Positions 44,924 through 54,177 of a DNA stretch of 64,000 nt are shown one piece after another. Numbering within the stretch: position 1 is the stretch's first letter; every line of letters begins with the position of its first letter. The notes below the pieces were generated by a model. The model had not been told where the DNA came from, ran no database searches, and saw only the letters and a program-made list of their open reading frames with translations. The stretch comes from an uncultured bacterium (GTDB lineage Bacteria > Cyanobacteriota > Vampirovibrionia > Gastranaerophilales > Gastranaerophilaceae): contig CASEYP010000020.1 in NCBI GenBank assembly GCA_949292185.1, forward strand, positions 83,515 to 147,514, in the 5' to 3' direction. A program made the translations under genes and the position numbers.

Positions 44924-44947
44924 TAAAATTAATTCATAATAACATTT

Positions 44948-44984
44948 AAAAAAGCCGTTATACTTTATGTGTAACGGCTTTTTT
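44948..44984 (+). terminator. Terminator after rplA
   Basis: AAAAAGCCGTTATAC pairs with GTGTAACGGCTTTTT around TTTAT (one G-U), followed by further T. Confidence 0.9.
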
Positions 44985-45027
44985 ATTTATATAGATTAAA
45001 TAATTTTCAAATATTATTTAAATAGAG

Positions 45028-45531
45028 TTAAATATTATCAAGAAAAGAAAAATCCGGATGAGGTAAAATTTTAGGGAATGATTTTTCTATATAATCGTTT
45101 ACTGTTTCTTCAATTTTAGAATTTTGTTCTTTTAGGCCATTAAATGTTTTTATTGTAGCGGAGCCGTGATCTGTTACGATTGCACGCTCATATCTGTAAT
45201 CTCTTGGACGAACTCTATCTATAAGAACTCTATCAAGATATTTTCCATCGTCTGCTTCTAGTAATATCAATTGTTTCAATCCTTGATAAACAGGTTTTAC
45301 TGTAATAATTTTATTATTGCTTGATACAGTAAAACTTGGAGAGTCCATTATATTTTTACCTTTTTTGATATTGGTCCAGGTGTCATCAATGTAATGACTC
45401 ATTTTTTTTATCAAATCAACAGATTTTGGTGTTAGAGCTGTTTCAAAACCATTAATTGTGTATCTTGCTGTAAAATTTGGTTTTCTACAATTATTAGATG
45501 CATAAGAATTGTACGAATTAGTAATTTGCAT
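45028..45531 (-). CDS. Hypothetical protein with N-terminal P-x-F-x-A motif
   Basis: This 167-residue soluble protein begins MQITNSYNSYASNNCRKP and continues NFTARY, a short N-terminal motif shared with other unknown proteins in this window. The body has beta-strand and charged segments (VLIDRVRPRDYRYERAIVTDHGSAT). No signal peptide or catalytic motif is seen. A GGAGGTT site lies upstream. Function unknown. Confidence 0.65.
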   Translation of the reverse strand: MQITNSYNSYASNNCRKPNFTARYTINGFETALTPKSVDLIKKMSHYIDDTWTNIKKGKNIMDSPSFTVSSNNKIITVKPVYQGLKQLILLEADDGKYLDRVLIDRVRPRDYRYERAIVTDHGSATIKTFNGLKEQNSKIEETVNDYIEKSFPKILPHPDFSFLDNI

Positions 45532-45563
45532 AGTTCAATTAACCTCCATATGAGGTATTAATT

Positions 45564-45680
45564 ATGAAAAAAAATAAATTTGTTAGTCTTGTTATTAAAT
45601 TGAGTGAATTTAATTTTTGGATAATTGGTTTTCTTATGTCTTCATATTTTCAAAAATCAAATAAATTGTTTTTAAAATAG
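45564..45680 (+). CDS. Small hydrophobic protein, 38 residues
   Basis: A short frame with TGAGGT eight bases before its ATG encodes MKKNKFVSLVIKLSEFN and a hydrophobic stretch FWIIGFLM, ending in a lysine-rich tail. It may be a single-pass membrane peptide. A hairpin follows, but without a T-run on this strand. Evidence is limited to ribosome site and composition. Confidence 0.45.
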   Translation: MKKNKFVSLVIKLSEFNFWIIGFLMSSYFQKSNKLFLK

Positions 45681-45681
45681 A

Positions 45682-45713
45682 ACAACCTCGAAATTTATAT
45701 TATCGAGGTTGTT
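45682..45713 (-). terminator. Hairpin between convergent small genes
   Basis: AACAACCTCGA pairs perfectly with TCGAGGTTGTT. On the minus strand a short T-rich stretch follows, so it may end the 85-residue gene. The plus strand lacks a T-run. Confidence 0.55.
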
Positions 45714-45733
45714 AAAAGGAATATCTATATATT

Positions 45734-45991
45734 TTAAGCCATATAGCAAACAGGGGCATCAATATCTTTTAATTTATTTTGTGCCAAAATTAAGTAATCA
45801 AAAAAGGTTCGTTTTTCATCCGGTTTGTTTAAAATTTTTTCAATAATACGTTTTTGCATTCGTTCATTCATAACTTTATTTGGATCTTTGATTTGAGGTA
45901 ATGATTCATCAATTACGAATGGAGTTCTTTTTCGTTCACTTCGAGGAGCTACTATTGGCATAATCATTACCGGTACGATTCCTTCTGACAT
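45734..45991 (-). CDS. Hypothetical protein, 85 residues
   Basis: This small basic protein has a hydrophobic/proline start (VPVMIMPIVAPRSERKR) and a helical second half (NERMQKRIIEKILNKPDEKRTFFDYL). AAAGGTGG lies upstream of the ATG at good distance, so it is probably translated. No family recognised. Confidence 0.6.
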   Translation of the reverse strand: MSEGIVPVMIMPIVAPRSERKRTPFVIDESLPQIKDPNKVMNERMQKRIIEKILNKPDEKRTFFDYLILAQNKLKDIDAPVCYMA

Positions 45992-46127
45992 TCAACACAC
46001 CACCTTTCACCTATAAAAATAGAAAAATATTTTCACACATATATATAAAAACATTGATGATAAATAAATTGCGTTTGTGGTATTTAAACTTTACAGAATG
46101 GATACTTTTTTATAAAATAAAAATATT

Positions 46128-46203
46128 GGGCGGTTGGCGCAGATGGTAGCGTATCACATTGACATTGTGGGGGTCATCGGTTCGAGTCCGGTACCGCCCA
46201 CCA
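46128..46203 (+). tRNA. trnV: tRNA-Val (GAC)
   Basis: A cloverleaf with acceptor GGGCGGT/ACCGCCC, anticodon loop TTGACAT (GAC), T-loop GGTTCGAGTCC and an encoded CCA. A TATAAA lies upstream and a strong terminator follows, so it is a single-tRNA unit. Confidence 0.96.
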
Positions 46204-46205
46204 TT

Positions 46206-46239
46206 AAAAAAGATATCCAAATATTTGGATATCTTTTTT
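46206..46239. terminator. Bidirectional terminator between tRNA-Val and ACT gene
   Basis: AAAAAAGATATCCAAAT pairs perfectly with ATTTGGATATCTTTTTT. It serves tRNA-Val on the plus strand and the agcS-ACT operon on the minus strand. Confidence 0.85.
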
Positions 46240-46262
46240 ATTTATCTAGTTTCTTAGTAAAT

Positions 46263-46538
46263 TTAGATTTTATGCATATTATCAAAGATTTCTTTTTTTT
46301 GAACCCAAATTTCCATTCCTAACTCTTCACCTGTTTTGATTAAGGCTTCTTTTATTTCCTTGAAGGAATATTTAGATTTTTCGATATCGCATAGCATAAA
46401 CATTACGAAATGTCCTTGCATTAGTGTTTGTTTGATATCTTCGATATTAACTTCGTATTTTGCTAATACTGAAGTTACGCTAGCTACGATTCCAATTTTA
46501 TCAATTCCGGAAACTGTTACAATAATTTGATTAGACAT
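46263..46538 (-). CDS. ACT domain protein, UPF0237 family
   Basis: This 91-residue single ACT domain starts IIVTVSGIDKIGIVASVTSVLAKYEVNIEDI, the ligand-binding ACT pattern of the UPF0237/GcvR-like proteins (segment about 4-35). Such proteins probably sense an amino acid. It lies two bases after the stop of an alanine/glycine:cation symporter gene, so it may sense the amino acid that protein imports. GGAGGA precedes the ATG. Confidence 0.85.
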   Translation of the reverse strand: MSNQIIVTVSGIDKIGIVASVTSVLAKYEVNIEDIKQTLMQGHFVMFMLCDIEKSKYSFKEIKEALIKTGEELGMEIWVQKKEIFDNMHKI

Positions 46539-46540
46539 TA

Positions 46541-48106
46541 TTAGTTTTCCTCCTTAACTTCAACAGGAACTGTAGCTACTTGAGCTTCGTCAAACCATTT
46601 TTTATTAACTAATTTACCAACATTATGTTTTAAACAATATGCTTTTAAATCTTTTTTGATTTCAGGAGCTAATATGTAAAGAACTATAATATTTGGAACA
46701 CACATTGCAATCATCATAGCATCTGTAATGTTTATAACAGATTCAACGTTCATAACTGAACCAATTACAATAAATATACAGTATACAATGTTAAATGATA
46801 AAGCTCTTTTCTTACCTTCACCAACTAAGAAAGTCCAAGCTTTTTGAGAATAATAAGCCCAAGAAATTAATGTTGATAGAGCAAACATAATAGCGATTGC
46901 TGATAAAATATATGGGAAAAATGGAATTACTGATTGGAATGCATTTGATGCAAGTTCAATACCAGATATTTTTCCGATATGAGTAGTTTTCAAAACTCCT
47001 GAGAATATAATTGCAAAAGAAGTGAACAAGCATAAAACGCCTGTTAAAAATGTTTCTAATAAAGCAACAAAACCTTGAGAAACAGCCTCTTTTGTTTGAG
47101 CTGTTGCATAAACAATAGCAGCAGCACCTGTTCCAGCTTCATTTGATTGAACAGATCTTCTTAAACCTAAAATGATTGTTCCAAAAACCCCCCCGGCTAC
47201 AGCTGTTGGATGGAATGCTTCTTTTAGGATTAAAAGTAGAGCACTTGGAATATTACTTATATTTGCAAATATAACGATTAAACCTGAGATTATGTACATA
47301 ATACACATTGTAGGAACTAAAATTGTTGTAACTTTAGCTATACTTTTTATACCGCCAACAATAACTAATCCGATAAGGATTGCAACAACTAAACCAACAA
47401 CCCAAGTCCAACCGTGTAAGAAACTGTGTTCTCCCCCAGTTATGAATACTAATTGGTGAGCAGTTTGGTTTATCTGAATCATGTTACCGCCGGTAATACC
47501 ACCGCCGATACAAAGTATTGCAAATATAACTGACAAAGGTTGACCTAACCAACGCATATTTTTTCTTGTTAAACCGTGTGCAATATAATGCATCGGTCCG
47601 CCTGAAACTGAACCATCCATGTTAAATCTTCTATATTTAACAGCCAATGTTGCTTCTACAAATTTTATGGACATTCCAAGTAATGCCCCAAGAAAAATCC
47701 AAAATGCTGCACCAGGTCCACCTATAGAAATAGAAATTGCAACACCTGCAATACTACCTATACCTATTGTTCCTGATAATGCTGTTGCTAATGCTTGGAA
47801 TGAGGAAACTTCACCGCAACCGTCATGATGGTTTTCTGCAGGTTTTGCTACATTATCTATTGCGTGTTTAAATCCCCAAACTGCAATGCCCTTAAAGTAT
47901 ATTGTGAAAAATATACCTGCAATCAATATCCAAAATATTATTATAGGAACTTTCGATCCGCAAATAGATATTGGAAAAAAGATTAAATTGGCAACAGCAT
48001 CGGAGATAGGAGCTATATGCTTATCCATAAATGCGTCTACGTTAAAAGCATAAGCACCCTGTATTCCAGCTAACAGTAATGCTAGTAAAGTCATAAATCT
48101 TTTCAT
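46541..48106 (-). CDS. agcS: Alanine/glycine:cation symporter, AGCS family
   Basis: It imports alanine or glycine with Na+ or H+. The ~520-residue protein has an N-terminal signal-like segment and about 10-11 membrane helices. The family signature SNEAGTGAAAIVYA and GGPMHYIAHG are visible. I choose ATG 48106, nine bases after GGA; ATG 48112 and a longer frame to 48145 are alternatives. A leader hairpin lies upstream and the ACT gene follows. Confidence 0.9.
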   Translation of the reverse strand: MKRFMTLLALLLAGIQGAYAFNVDAFMDKHIAPISDAVANLIFFPISICGSKVPIIIFWILIAGIFFTIYFKGIAVWGFKHAIDNVAKPAENHHDGCGEVSSFQALATALSGTIGIGSIAGVAISISIGGPGAAFWIFLGALLGMSIKFVEATLAVKYRRFNMDGSVSGGPMHYIAHGLTRKNMRWLGQPLSVIFAILCIGGGITGGNMIQINQTAHQLVFITGGEHSFLHGWTWVVGLVVAILIGLVIVGGIKSIAKVTTILVPTMCIMYIISGLIVIFANISNIPSALLLILKEAFHPTAVAGGVFGTIILGLRRSVQSNEAGTGAAAIVYATAQTKEAVSQGFVALLETFLTGVLCLFTSFAIIFSGVLKTTHIGKISGIELASNAFQSVIPFFPYILSAIAIMFALSTLISWAYYSQKAWTFLVGEGKKRALSFNIVYCIFIVIGSVMNVESVINITDAMMIAMCVPNIIVLYILAPEIKKDLKAYCLKHNVGKLVNKKWFDEAQVATVPVEVKEEN

Positions 48107-48134
48107 TTTCATATATCCTTTCGAACTACTATAA

Positions 48135-48162
48135 AAAAGGTTCAATTACCTGATAGGGTAAA
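48135..48162 (-). promoter_or_regulatory. Leader hairpin with T-run before agcS
   Basis: On the minus strand GGTTTACC can pair with GGTA..AACC (ATTG bulge) around CTATCA, followed by six T. It lies about 70 bases after an extended -10 box (TGCTATACT near 48190) and just before the agcS ribosome site, so it may be an attenuator. The stem is weak. Confidence 0.4.
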
Positions 48163-48349
48163 CCAACCAAATGTCTACTAATAGTATAGCAAAAACATGT
48201 TTTTTATACCCAAATACTATCTTTTATGTTACTAACTGTTACACAAATTTTATTTTTTATTAATTTCCTTTTATAAAAGTTAACATTTTAGCAATTCTAT
48301 TAAAGAAAAATCTTTTAATATCATGTAATTAAAAGGGGAAAAAACGAAA

Positions 48350-48424
48350 ATGGGTATTTTATTTGTTACTATACAAGTTCTAGCTATTGGTGCACTTTCT
48401 AAAGACTTACTTGCGCAATACTAA
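48350..48424 (+). CDS. Possible 24-residue hydrophobic peptide
   Basis: ATG preceded by AAAAGGGG (11 bases) opens MGILFVTIQVLAIGALSKDL, then LAQY. The hydrophobic start could insert in a membrane. The end overlaps the 3' end of the GH57 gene on the other strand by 18 bases. It has only composition and a ribosome site as support. Confidence 0.3.
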   Translation: MGILFVTIQVLAIGALSKDLLAQY

Positions 48425-50677
48425 TGATGGACGTGTGATTGATAAAACCATTTCATTTGGTATGTAAAAATCTTTTATTCCATCATTTGCGTTGATGAAT
48501 ATAAATTCAAGAGTTTCACCGTTTTTGATTCCTAGTGCGTCAAACGGAATTTTTAAATCAAAAACTTCATCATAAGCATATTCTAGAGGTTTTGGATTTG
48601 AGATAATCCAAATATCTCCAGGTATTGCTTTTATTATTCGAATTGTTTTTAGTTCATTATTGCAAATTGAAATTTGGATTTCATTGTGAAATTTTTCCAT
48701 AGAAATTGGAAGTATATTTTGAGTTTTATTTATCAACCTTACAGGAGCTAAATCTTGTTTGTGTGTTGATTTCCTTGTATAAATATACATTTGATAAGTC
48801 TTATGACTTAAGTCTGCTCTTTCTTTTATGTATTTATTTAGGTGGAATTTTAAATAGAAATTTTCTTCATCATTTCCAAATCTTATTTTATCAAATAATT
48901 TTGATTCTCTAAGAACAGGGCCATCCGGAATTTCTATATATCCTGCATTATTCCAAATATCATCTTCTGAGGTTACATTTTTCCCGTCAATTACTGGTGA
49001 AATTAAAAATTTCGGATATTTTGAAGGTTTTGATGCTGAAATATTTGACAATGGTTCATCTAAATATTTTGGTGTGTCTAAGTCCAGATATCGATAAATA
49101 TTTTTTAAGTGTGTTCTGAATATAAAATCAAAAATATTATCTTTCCCTGAATCATTAGGTTCTCCATACCACCAGAACCAGTCACTACCTTCACAAACAA
49201 ATAGTTCTCTTCTTGCTAATTCTATATTAGGATTTAATGGTTCTCGTTTTACAAAAGCGGAAAAATCTTGTCTTACGCGTTTTAAATATGTCCAAGCAAG
49301 ATCTTTAACAGGTTCATCTATCCACAATTTAAAGTTTCTGTTTATCCATGAGCCTGCTGATATTTTATTTAATGCTTTATTCTCTTTTGCTTTTTCAATA
49401 TAATCACTTATTAAAACAGTTTCTAATGTATCGTCTTCGGTTATTAATGTATATAAAGTTTTTAAAAATGATGCGCCATCTTCTAAATAATTTTCCCAGC
49501 AATTTTCGCCATCTAATGCTATTGTCAAAAGATGTTCATTATCAGGTGATGATAAAATCTTACTTTGTAAAACTTTTATTCTGTCATATAAATCATTTGC
49601 TGTTGAAATAGGATTATGGTTTGCATATTCAAAACCTATCAAATTCGGAATTGTAGAATCTCTAAAAATCATTTTGATATCTGAATTTTTAGTTTTATAT
49701 TGATAAGTTTTTAAAAGATGATAAGGTTCTTTTAAGTAGCCTTTAAAGTCGTGTTCAAATTCAAAATTTATTGAATTTGCTAAAACACCTTCATCCGAAA
49801 TTGACCATTCAACACCTAGTGAACTTAGCATATCTAAAGTTTTTCCGCTGACGCATTGTTCAGATGGCCAAATTCCTTTTGGGCGTTTGCCGATAAGTTC
49901 TTCAATTCTATCAAGCGCCATTTCTGTTTGAATTTTTGCGTCTAATTCTGTGCGTAGATTTGATAATTCTTCATCCGGAATTGGAGTTTTTTTAATATTT
50001 TTATAATCTAATAATATTGGTAAAATCGGATGATAGTATGGACTTGTTGTAATTTCTATTTTATTTTTTGCAACTAAACTTTTTAATGTAGGAATAATTT
50101 TCCTCATTATTTCTCTGTGAAGTTCAATAATTCTTATTCTATCTTCAAGTGTATAATTTTTACCTTTTTTTACCAATTGTTTTAATTCTTTGTTGCTTGT
50201 CTTAAAAGACGGATCAGTCCAAGCTAAGTTAAATAGTGCCATCAAATCTGCATATTCTTGATTTGTTAGAACTGATATATCATTTGAGCCGGATGCTTGT
50301 ACAATTTGGTATAACCTGTGGTATTCTTCATTTGGAAGAATCATTGTTTGGTAATTTGCATCAAAAAAGTTATTTAAGATAAATATTTTATCTTCTTTAG
50401 TCAATCTGTCTTCGGGGGTTATAGTTAATCTTGAATGGATATCGTGGGCTTCTTTTTCTGCATAATCTATTATAGAATCAAGCAAAACAGGCACATAATT
50501 GAAATTTAATTTTAATTTGTCAAATTTCTTTGCCCATAGTGCCATATCAAGATAATCTTTCACTGCGTGAAGTCTTACCCAAGGCATTAAGAAATCTCCA
50601 TTTATAGATAAAGAATATACCGGCTGATGCATATGCCAGTAGAATGCTATGGATAATTTTTTTGTTTGACTCATCAT
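48407..50677 (-). CDS. Glycoside hydrolase family 57 protein
   Basis: It is likely an alpha-glucan-active enzyme (amylase, glucanotransferase or branching). The 756-residue protein starts with the GH57 signature HMHQP (15-19). The catalytic nucleophile fits E273 in GIWPSEQ, and LDGENCWENY (about 388-397) is a further conserved block. A ~230-residue C-terminal beta-rich domain follows. There is no signal peptide, so it acts in the cytoplasm, probably on stored glycogen. AAGGGG lies upstream of ATGATG. Confidence 0.88.
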   Translation of the reverse strand: MMSQTKKLSIAFYWHMHQPVYSLSINGDFLMPWVRLHAVKDYLDMALWAKKFDKLKLNFNYVPVLLDSIIDYAEKEAHDIHSRLTITPEDRLTKEDKIFILNNFFDANYQTMILPNEEYHRLYQIVQASGSNDISVLTNQEYADLMALFNLAWTDPSFKTSNKELKQLVKKGKNYTLEDRIRIIELHREIMRKIIPTLKSLVAKNKIEITTSPYYHPILPILLDYKNIKKTPIPDEELSNLRTELDAKIQTEMALDRIEELIGKRPKGIWPSEQCVSGKTLDMLSSLGVEWSISDEGVLANSINFEFEHDFKGYLKEPYHLLKTYQYKTKNSDIKMIFRDSTIPNLIGFEYANHNPISTANDLYDRIKVLQSKILSSPDNEHLLTIALDGENCWENYLEDGASFLKTLYTLITEDDTLETVLISDYIEKAKENKALNKISAGSWINRNFKLWIDEPVKDLAWTYLKRVRQDFSAFVKREPLNPNIELARRELFVCEGSDWFWWYGEPNDSGKDNIFDFIFRTHLKNIYRYLDLDTPKYLDEPLSNISASKPSKYPKFLISPVIDGKNVTSEDDIWNNAGYIEIPDGPVLRESKLFDKIRFGNDEENFYLKFHLNKYIKERADLSHKTYQMYIYTRKSTHKQDLAPVRLINKTQNILPISMEKFHNEIQISICNNELKTIRIIKAIPGDIWIISNPKPLEYAYDEVFDLKIPFDALGIKNGETLEFIFINANDGIKDFYIPNEMVLSITRPSLVLRK

Positions 50678-50770
50678 ATAGAGCTTAACCCCTTGTTTAA
50701 TTATATTGTACCATTGAAATATTTATAAACAAGGGGCGCAAATTTTGTTAATGATTTATTTTTATAGGTT

Positions 50771-51601
50771 TTACATATCAAGAGCTATGTCAAGAGTTGG
50801 AGCTTTTGCAACTATTGCGCTTGATGATATAATATCTACTCCGCATTCTGCTATTGCTCTTACTGTTTCCAAGTGTACATTTCCGCTAGCTTCAACTATT
50901 GCTTTATGGTCAATAAGTTTAACGGCTTGTTTCATTGTTTCTAAATCCATATTATCAAGCATTATAATATCTACACCTAGAGGTAGAGCTTCTTTTATTT
51001 GGTCGATTGTGTCGCATTCAAGTTCAATTTTATGAGCGTGAGAAAGGTTTTCCTTAACCATTTTTATTGCATTAGTAACAGATCCTGCAACTTGAATATG
51101 ATTATCTTTTATCATTGCACAATCTGATAAATTAAATCTATGTAATGCTCCACCGCCAACTTTTACTGAATATTTTTCAAATGCTCTAAAGTTTGGAGTT
51201 GTTTTACGAGTATCTACAATTTTGCAAGGTAAATCGCCGATTGCTTGTTGATATTTGTGAGTTTCAGTTGCAATTCCGCTCATTCTTTGAATATAATTTA
51301 GAGATACTCTTTCTCCCAGTAATAAATATTTCCCGGGTCCTTTTAGTGTTGCAAGTACATCACCTTTTTTGATTTTATCGCCATCTTTGAATAATAATTT
51401 TACTTCAACTTTTTCGGATAAAATTTTATAAACTGTTTTGAATACTTCAAGTCCGCAAATTATTCCTTCGCATCTTGAAACTAGTGAGGCTTCAAAAATT
51501 TTATCTTCGCCAACTATACTTTCTGTTGTTACATCGCCAAATCCGATATCTTCCATCAAGGCTGATTTAACATGATCTTCTACATAAAAATTAATTAACA
51601 A
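50771..51601 (-). CDS. nadC: Nicotinate-nucleotide pyrophosphorylase (quinolinate phosphoribosyltransferase)
   Basis: It converts quinolinate and PRPP to nicotinate mononucleotide. The 276-residue protein has EDIGFGDVTTE, DTRKTTPNFRAFEKYSVKVGGG, HRFNLSDCAMIKDNH and EASGNVHLETVRA, all classic NadC segments. Its start overlaps the end of nadB by 11 bases. Confidence 0.96.
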   Translation of the reverse strand: MLINFYVEDHVKSALMEDIGFGDVTTESIVGEDKIFEASLVSRCEGIICGLEVFKTVYKILSEKVEVKLLFKDGDKIKKGDVLATLKGPGKYLLLGERVSLNYIQRMSGIATETHKYQQAIGDLPCKIVDTRKTTPNFRAFEKYSVKVGGGALHRFNLSDCAMIKDNHIQVAGSVTNAIKMVKENLSHAHKIELECDTIDQIKEALPLGVDIIMLDNMDLETMKQAVKLIDHKAIVEASGNVHLETVRAIAECGVDIISSSAIVAKAPTLDIALDM

Positions 51602-53207
51602 AACTTATTTCTCCTTTACCTTTTATTGATAAACTATGTTGACCCACTTCGTTTGTATTCAGATAATCTGTACGATAATGGGCTCCTCTTGATTCTTTTC
51701 TGTTTAGTGCAGATTTTATGATTAATCTTGCCGTAATTATCATATTTCGTAATTCGTATTCTTCTTTTGTAAGGCATTTGTATTCACGATTTAATTTTGA
51801 ATTTATTTTTTCAATGCCTTCTAATGCTGTGGTTAATGATTTTTCGCATCTATAAATTCCAACATTTTCCCACATTAAATTCTCTATTTCTTGCTTAATT
51901 TCATCTGTATCAAGTGGTTTAAGTTCAAGTTCTTTTTCATATCTTTTTAAAATATTTTCATCTTGATTATTTATATCTATTTTCTTATTAATATCTAAAT
52001 TTGAACCTACTTGATAAGCGCAAACTACACATTCTAAAAGTGAATTGCTTGCAAGTCGATTTGCTCCGTGCAATCCTGTTGAAGATACTTCGCCAATTGC
52101 ATAAAGATTTTTAATTGAAGTTTCACATTTAAGATTAGTTTTTACACCTCCCATAAAATAGTGTGCGGCAGGTGCTACTGGAATATAATCTTTTGTTATA
52201 TCAATATTGTTTTGTTTACAAACTGAAGCGATTGTTGGAAATCTTTTTAGTAATTTTTCTTTTCCAATTATTGTTGCATTAAGGTAAACATTTGGAAGAT
52301 TAAGTTTATGCATTTCTGAAAAAATAGAACGTGCAACAATATCTCTTGGCGCAAGTTCTTTTCTCGGATCGTATTTTGCCATAAATTCTTCACCGTTTTT
52401 GTTGCATAACTTTCCGCCTTCACCTCTTACGGCTTCACTTATTAAAAATCTGTTATGAGTTTTTGGATTGTCTATTGCAAGTGCTGTTGGGTGAAATTGT
52501 ACAAATTCCATATCTTGTAAAACTGCTCCTGCATTATAACAAATTGCAATTCCATCACCTGTTGCACCTATTGGGTTTGTTGTGTATTTATAAAGTTGTC
52601 CTATTCCGCCTGTTGCCATAATTATTGAATTTGAATATACAGCTTCATAAGTCTTTGTTTCATTATGAAATGCAACAAGCCCATAACAATTTTTAGATTC
52701 TTTATCTACTATTAAATCAACTACTGATGTATTTTCATAAATTGTTATATTTTTATTTTTCTTAACAGCTTCACATAATGCAATTTCCATTTCTCTTCCT
52801 GTTGCATCTCCGCCTGAATGTAAAATTCTTCTTACACTATGAGCAGCTTCTTTTGTTAGAGTGAAATTACCATTTTCATCTCGGTCAAATTCTACTCCAA
52901 ATTTTAACAAATCTCTTACAACTTTATCTGAATTTTCACTGATAAATTTAACAGTGTCAGTTTCACTAAGTCCGGCACCGGCTTTTAAAGTATCATCCAC
53001 ATGCATATTGACAGAATCTATTTGATTTTCTTTTAATACAGCAACCATTCCGCCTTGAGCGTAATAAGAGTTACTTTCACCTAATTGTGATTTTGTTATT
53101 AATAATACTTTGTTTGGTAAGTTTATATTTTGTTCAATTTTTAAGGCTGCATATAAGCCTGAAATTCCACTACCAACTACTACTGTTAAAAATTCGGAGT
53201 GTTTCAT
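51591..53207 (-). CDS. nadB: L-aspartate oxidase
   Basis: It oxidises L-aspartate to iminoaspartate for quinolinate synthesis. The 538-residue flavoprotein has the FAD motif VVGSGISGLYAAL, SYYAQGGMVAVL, GATGDGIAICY, QFHPTAL and the active-site GEVSSTGLHGANRLASNSLLE (seen in part). In an anaerobe fumarate is the likely electron acceptor. It forms an operon with nadC; nadA is not in the window. Confidence 0.95.
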   Translation of the reverse strand: MKHSEFLTVVVGSGISGLYAALKIEQNINLPNKVLLITKSQLGESNSYYAQGGMVAVLKENQIDSVNMHVDDTLKAGAGLSETDTVKFISENSDKVVRDLLKFGVEFDRDENGNFTLTKEAAHSVRRILHSGGDATGREMEIALCEAVKKNKNITIYENTSVVDLIVDKESKNCYGLVAFHNETKTYEAVYSNSIIMATGGIGQLYKYTTNPIGATGDGIAICYNAGAVLQDMEFVQFHPTALAIDNPKTHNRFLISEAVRGEGGKLCNKNGEEFMAKYDPRKELAPRDIVARSIFSEMHKLNLPNVYLNATIIGKEKLLKRFPTIASVCKQNNIDITKDYIPVAPAAHYFMGGVKTNLKCETSIKNLYAIGEVSSTGLHGANRLASNSLLECVVCAYQVGSNLDINKKIDINNQDENILKRYEKELELKPLDTDEIKQEIENLMWENVGIYRCEKSLTTALEGIEKINSKLNREYKCLTKEEYELRNMIITARLIIKSALNRKESRGAHYRTDYLNTNEVGQHSLSIKGKGEISFVN

Positions 53208-53430
53208 ATTTTTATACCCACATCTTCTATATCCATATCATGTTATAACAAAAAGTTTGTTATGGTTATATATTTTAACTCAAAAATTTTATAAAAAGAA
53301 ATAAAATTCAAACTCAAATTTTTACACAAAAATAACTATTTAAAATAATATCCTTCAAATTTAAACATAAAACACTTACTCAAAAACAATCCGCTAAATA
53401 TAATGAAAATAACCCATAAGGAGTACAAAG

Positions 53431-54099
53431 ATGATGAATTCTTCAATAAAATTACTTCTTGTAGAAGATCATAAATTAATGCGAGTAGGTTTGAGATCTC
53501 TTTTTGAAGAGCAAGATGGATTACAGGTAACATCAGAAGCTAATACAGGCAAAGATGCGATAGAAAAATTTAAAACAACACATCCTGATGTAACCCTAAT
53601 GGATATTGGTTTACCTGATATTTCAGGAATAGAAGCGACAAAAAGAATTCTTGAGTTAAATACAAACGCAAAAGTTATTATGCTAACCTCGCATTTAAGT
53701 GAACAAGAAGTTCTAGATTCACTGCAATCTGGTGCTTGTGCTTATGTTATGAAAGATATAAATACAGATATTCTAAAAATGATTATCCAAACAATAAAAG
53801 ATGGTGCAATGTGGATTGATCCTTTGGCTGTTCCAATTCTTAGAGATAAAAATTGCGGGCTTGTTCCACAACGTCAAATGTCTCGAGCAATGTTCAGAGA
53901 ACAACATTCCAATCTGACACAAAGAGAATATGAGGTTCTAAAACTTGTTGTTGAAGGTAAATCTAATAATGAAATTGCAAAAGCTTTAACAATATCTTCA
54001 CACACGGCAAAAGCTCACGTTTGTAATATTATTCAAAAATTATTAGTAGATGACAGAACTCAAGCTGCTGTAAAAGCTCTAAAAGAAGGTCTTGTATAA
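53431..54099 (+). CDS. NarL/FixJ family response regulator
   Basis: This 222-residue regulator has a receiver domain (about 6-125) with acidic pocket E12/D13, phospho-acceptor D58 (TLMDIGLPD) and conserved lysine in YVMKD, and a LuxR-type helix-turn-helix (about 155-215: LTQREYEVLKLVVEGKSNNEIAKAL). It has no sensor kinase beside it. AAGGAG precedes ATGATG; either Met could start. The gene stands alone. Confidence 0.92.
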   Translation: MMNSSIKLLLVEDHKLMRVGLRSLFEEQDGLQVTSEANTGKDAIEKFKTTHPDVTLMDIGLPDISGIEATKRILELNTNAKVIMLTSHLSEQEVLDSLQSGACAYVMKDINTDILKMIIQTIKDGAMWIDPLAVPILRDKNCGLVPQRQMSRAMFREQHSNLTQREYEVLKLVVEGKSNNEIAKALTISSHTAKAHVCNIIQKLLVDDRTQAAVKALKEGLV

Positions 54100-54114
54100 A
54101 ATTTTAGATACATC

Positions 54115-54146
54115 AAAGGGAACCAGATACTCTGATTCCCTTGTTC
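54115..54146 (+). terminator. Probable terminator after the response regulator
   Basis: GGGAACCAGA pairs with TCTGATTCCC (one mismatch) around TAC, followed by TTGTTCT. The T-run is weak. Confidence 0.5.
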
Positions 54147-54177
54147 TACCAGCGACCCAAAATCTCACACTTGATAA

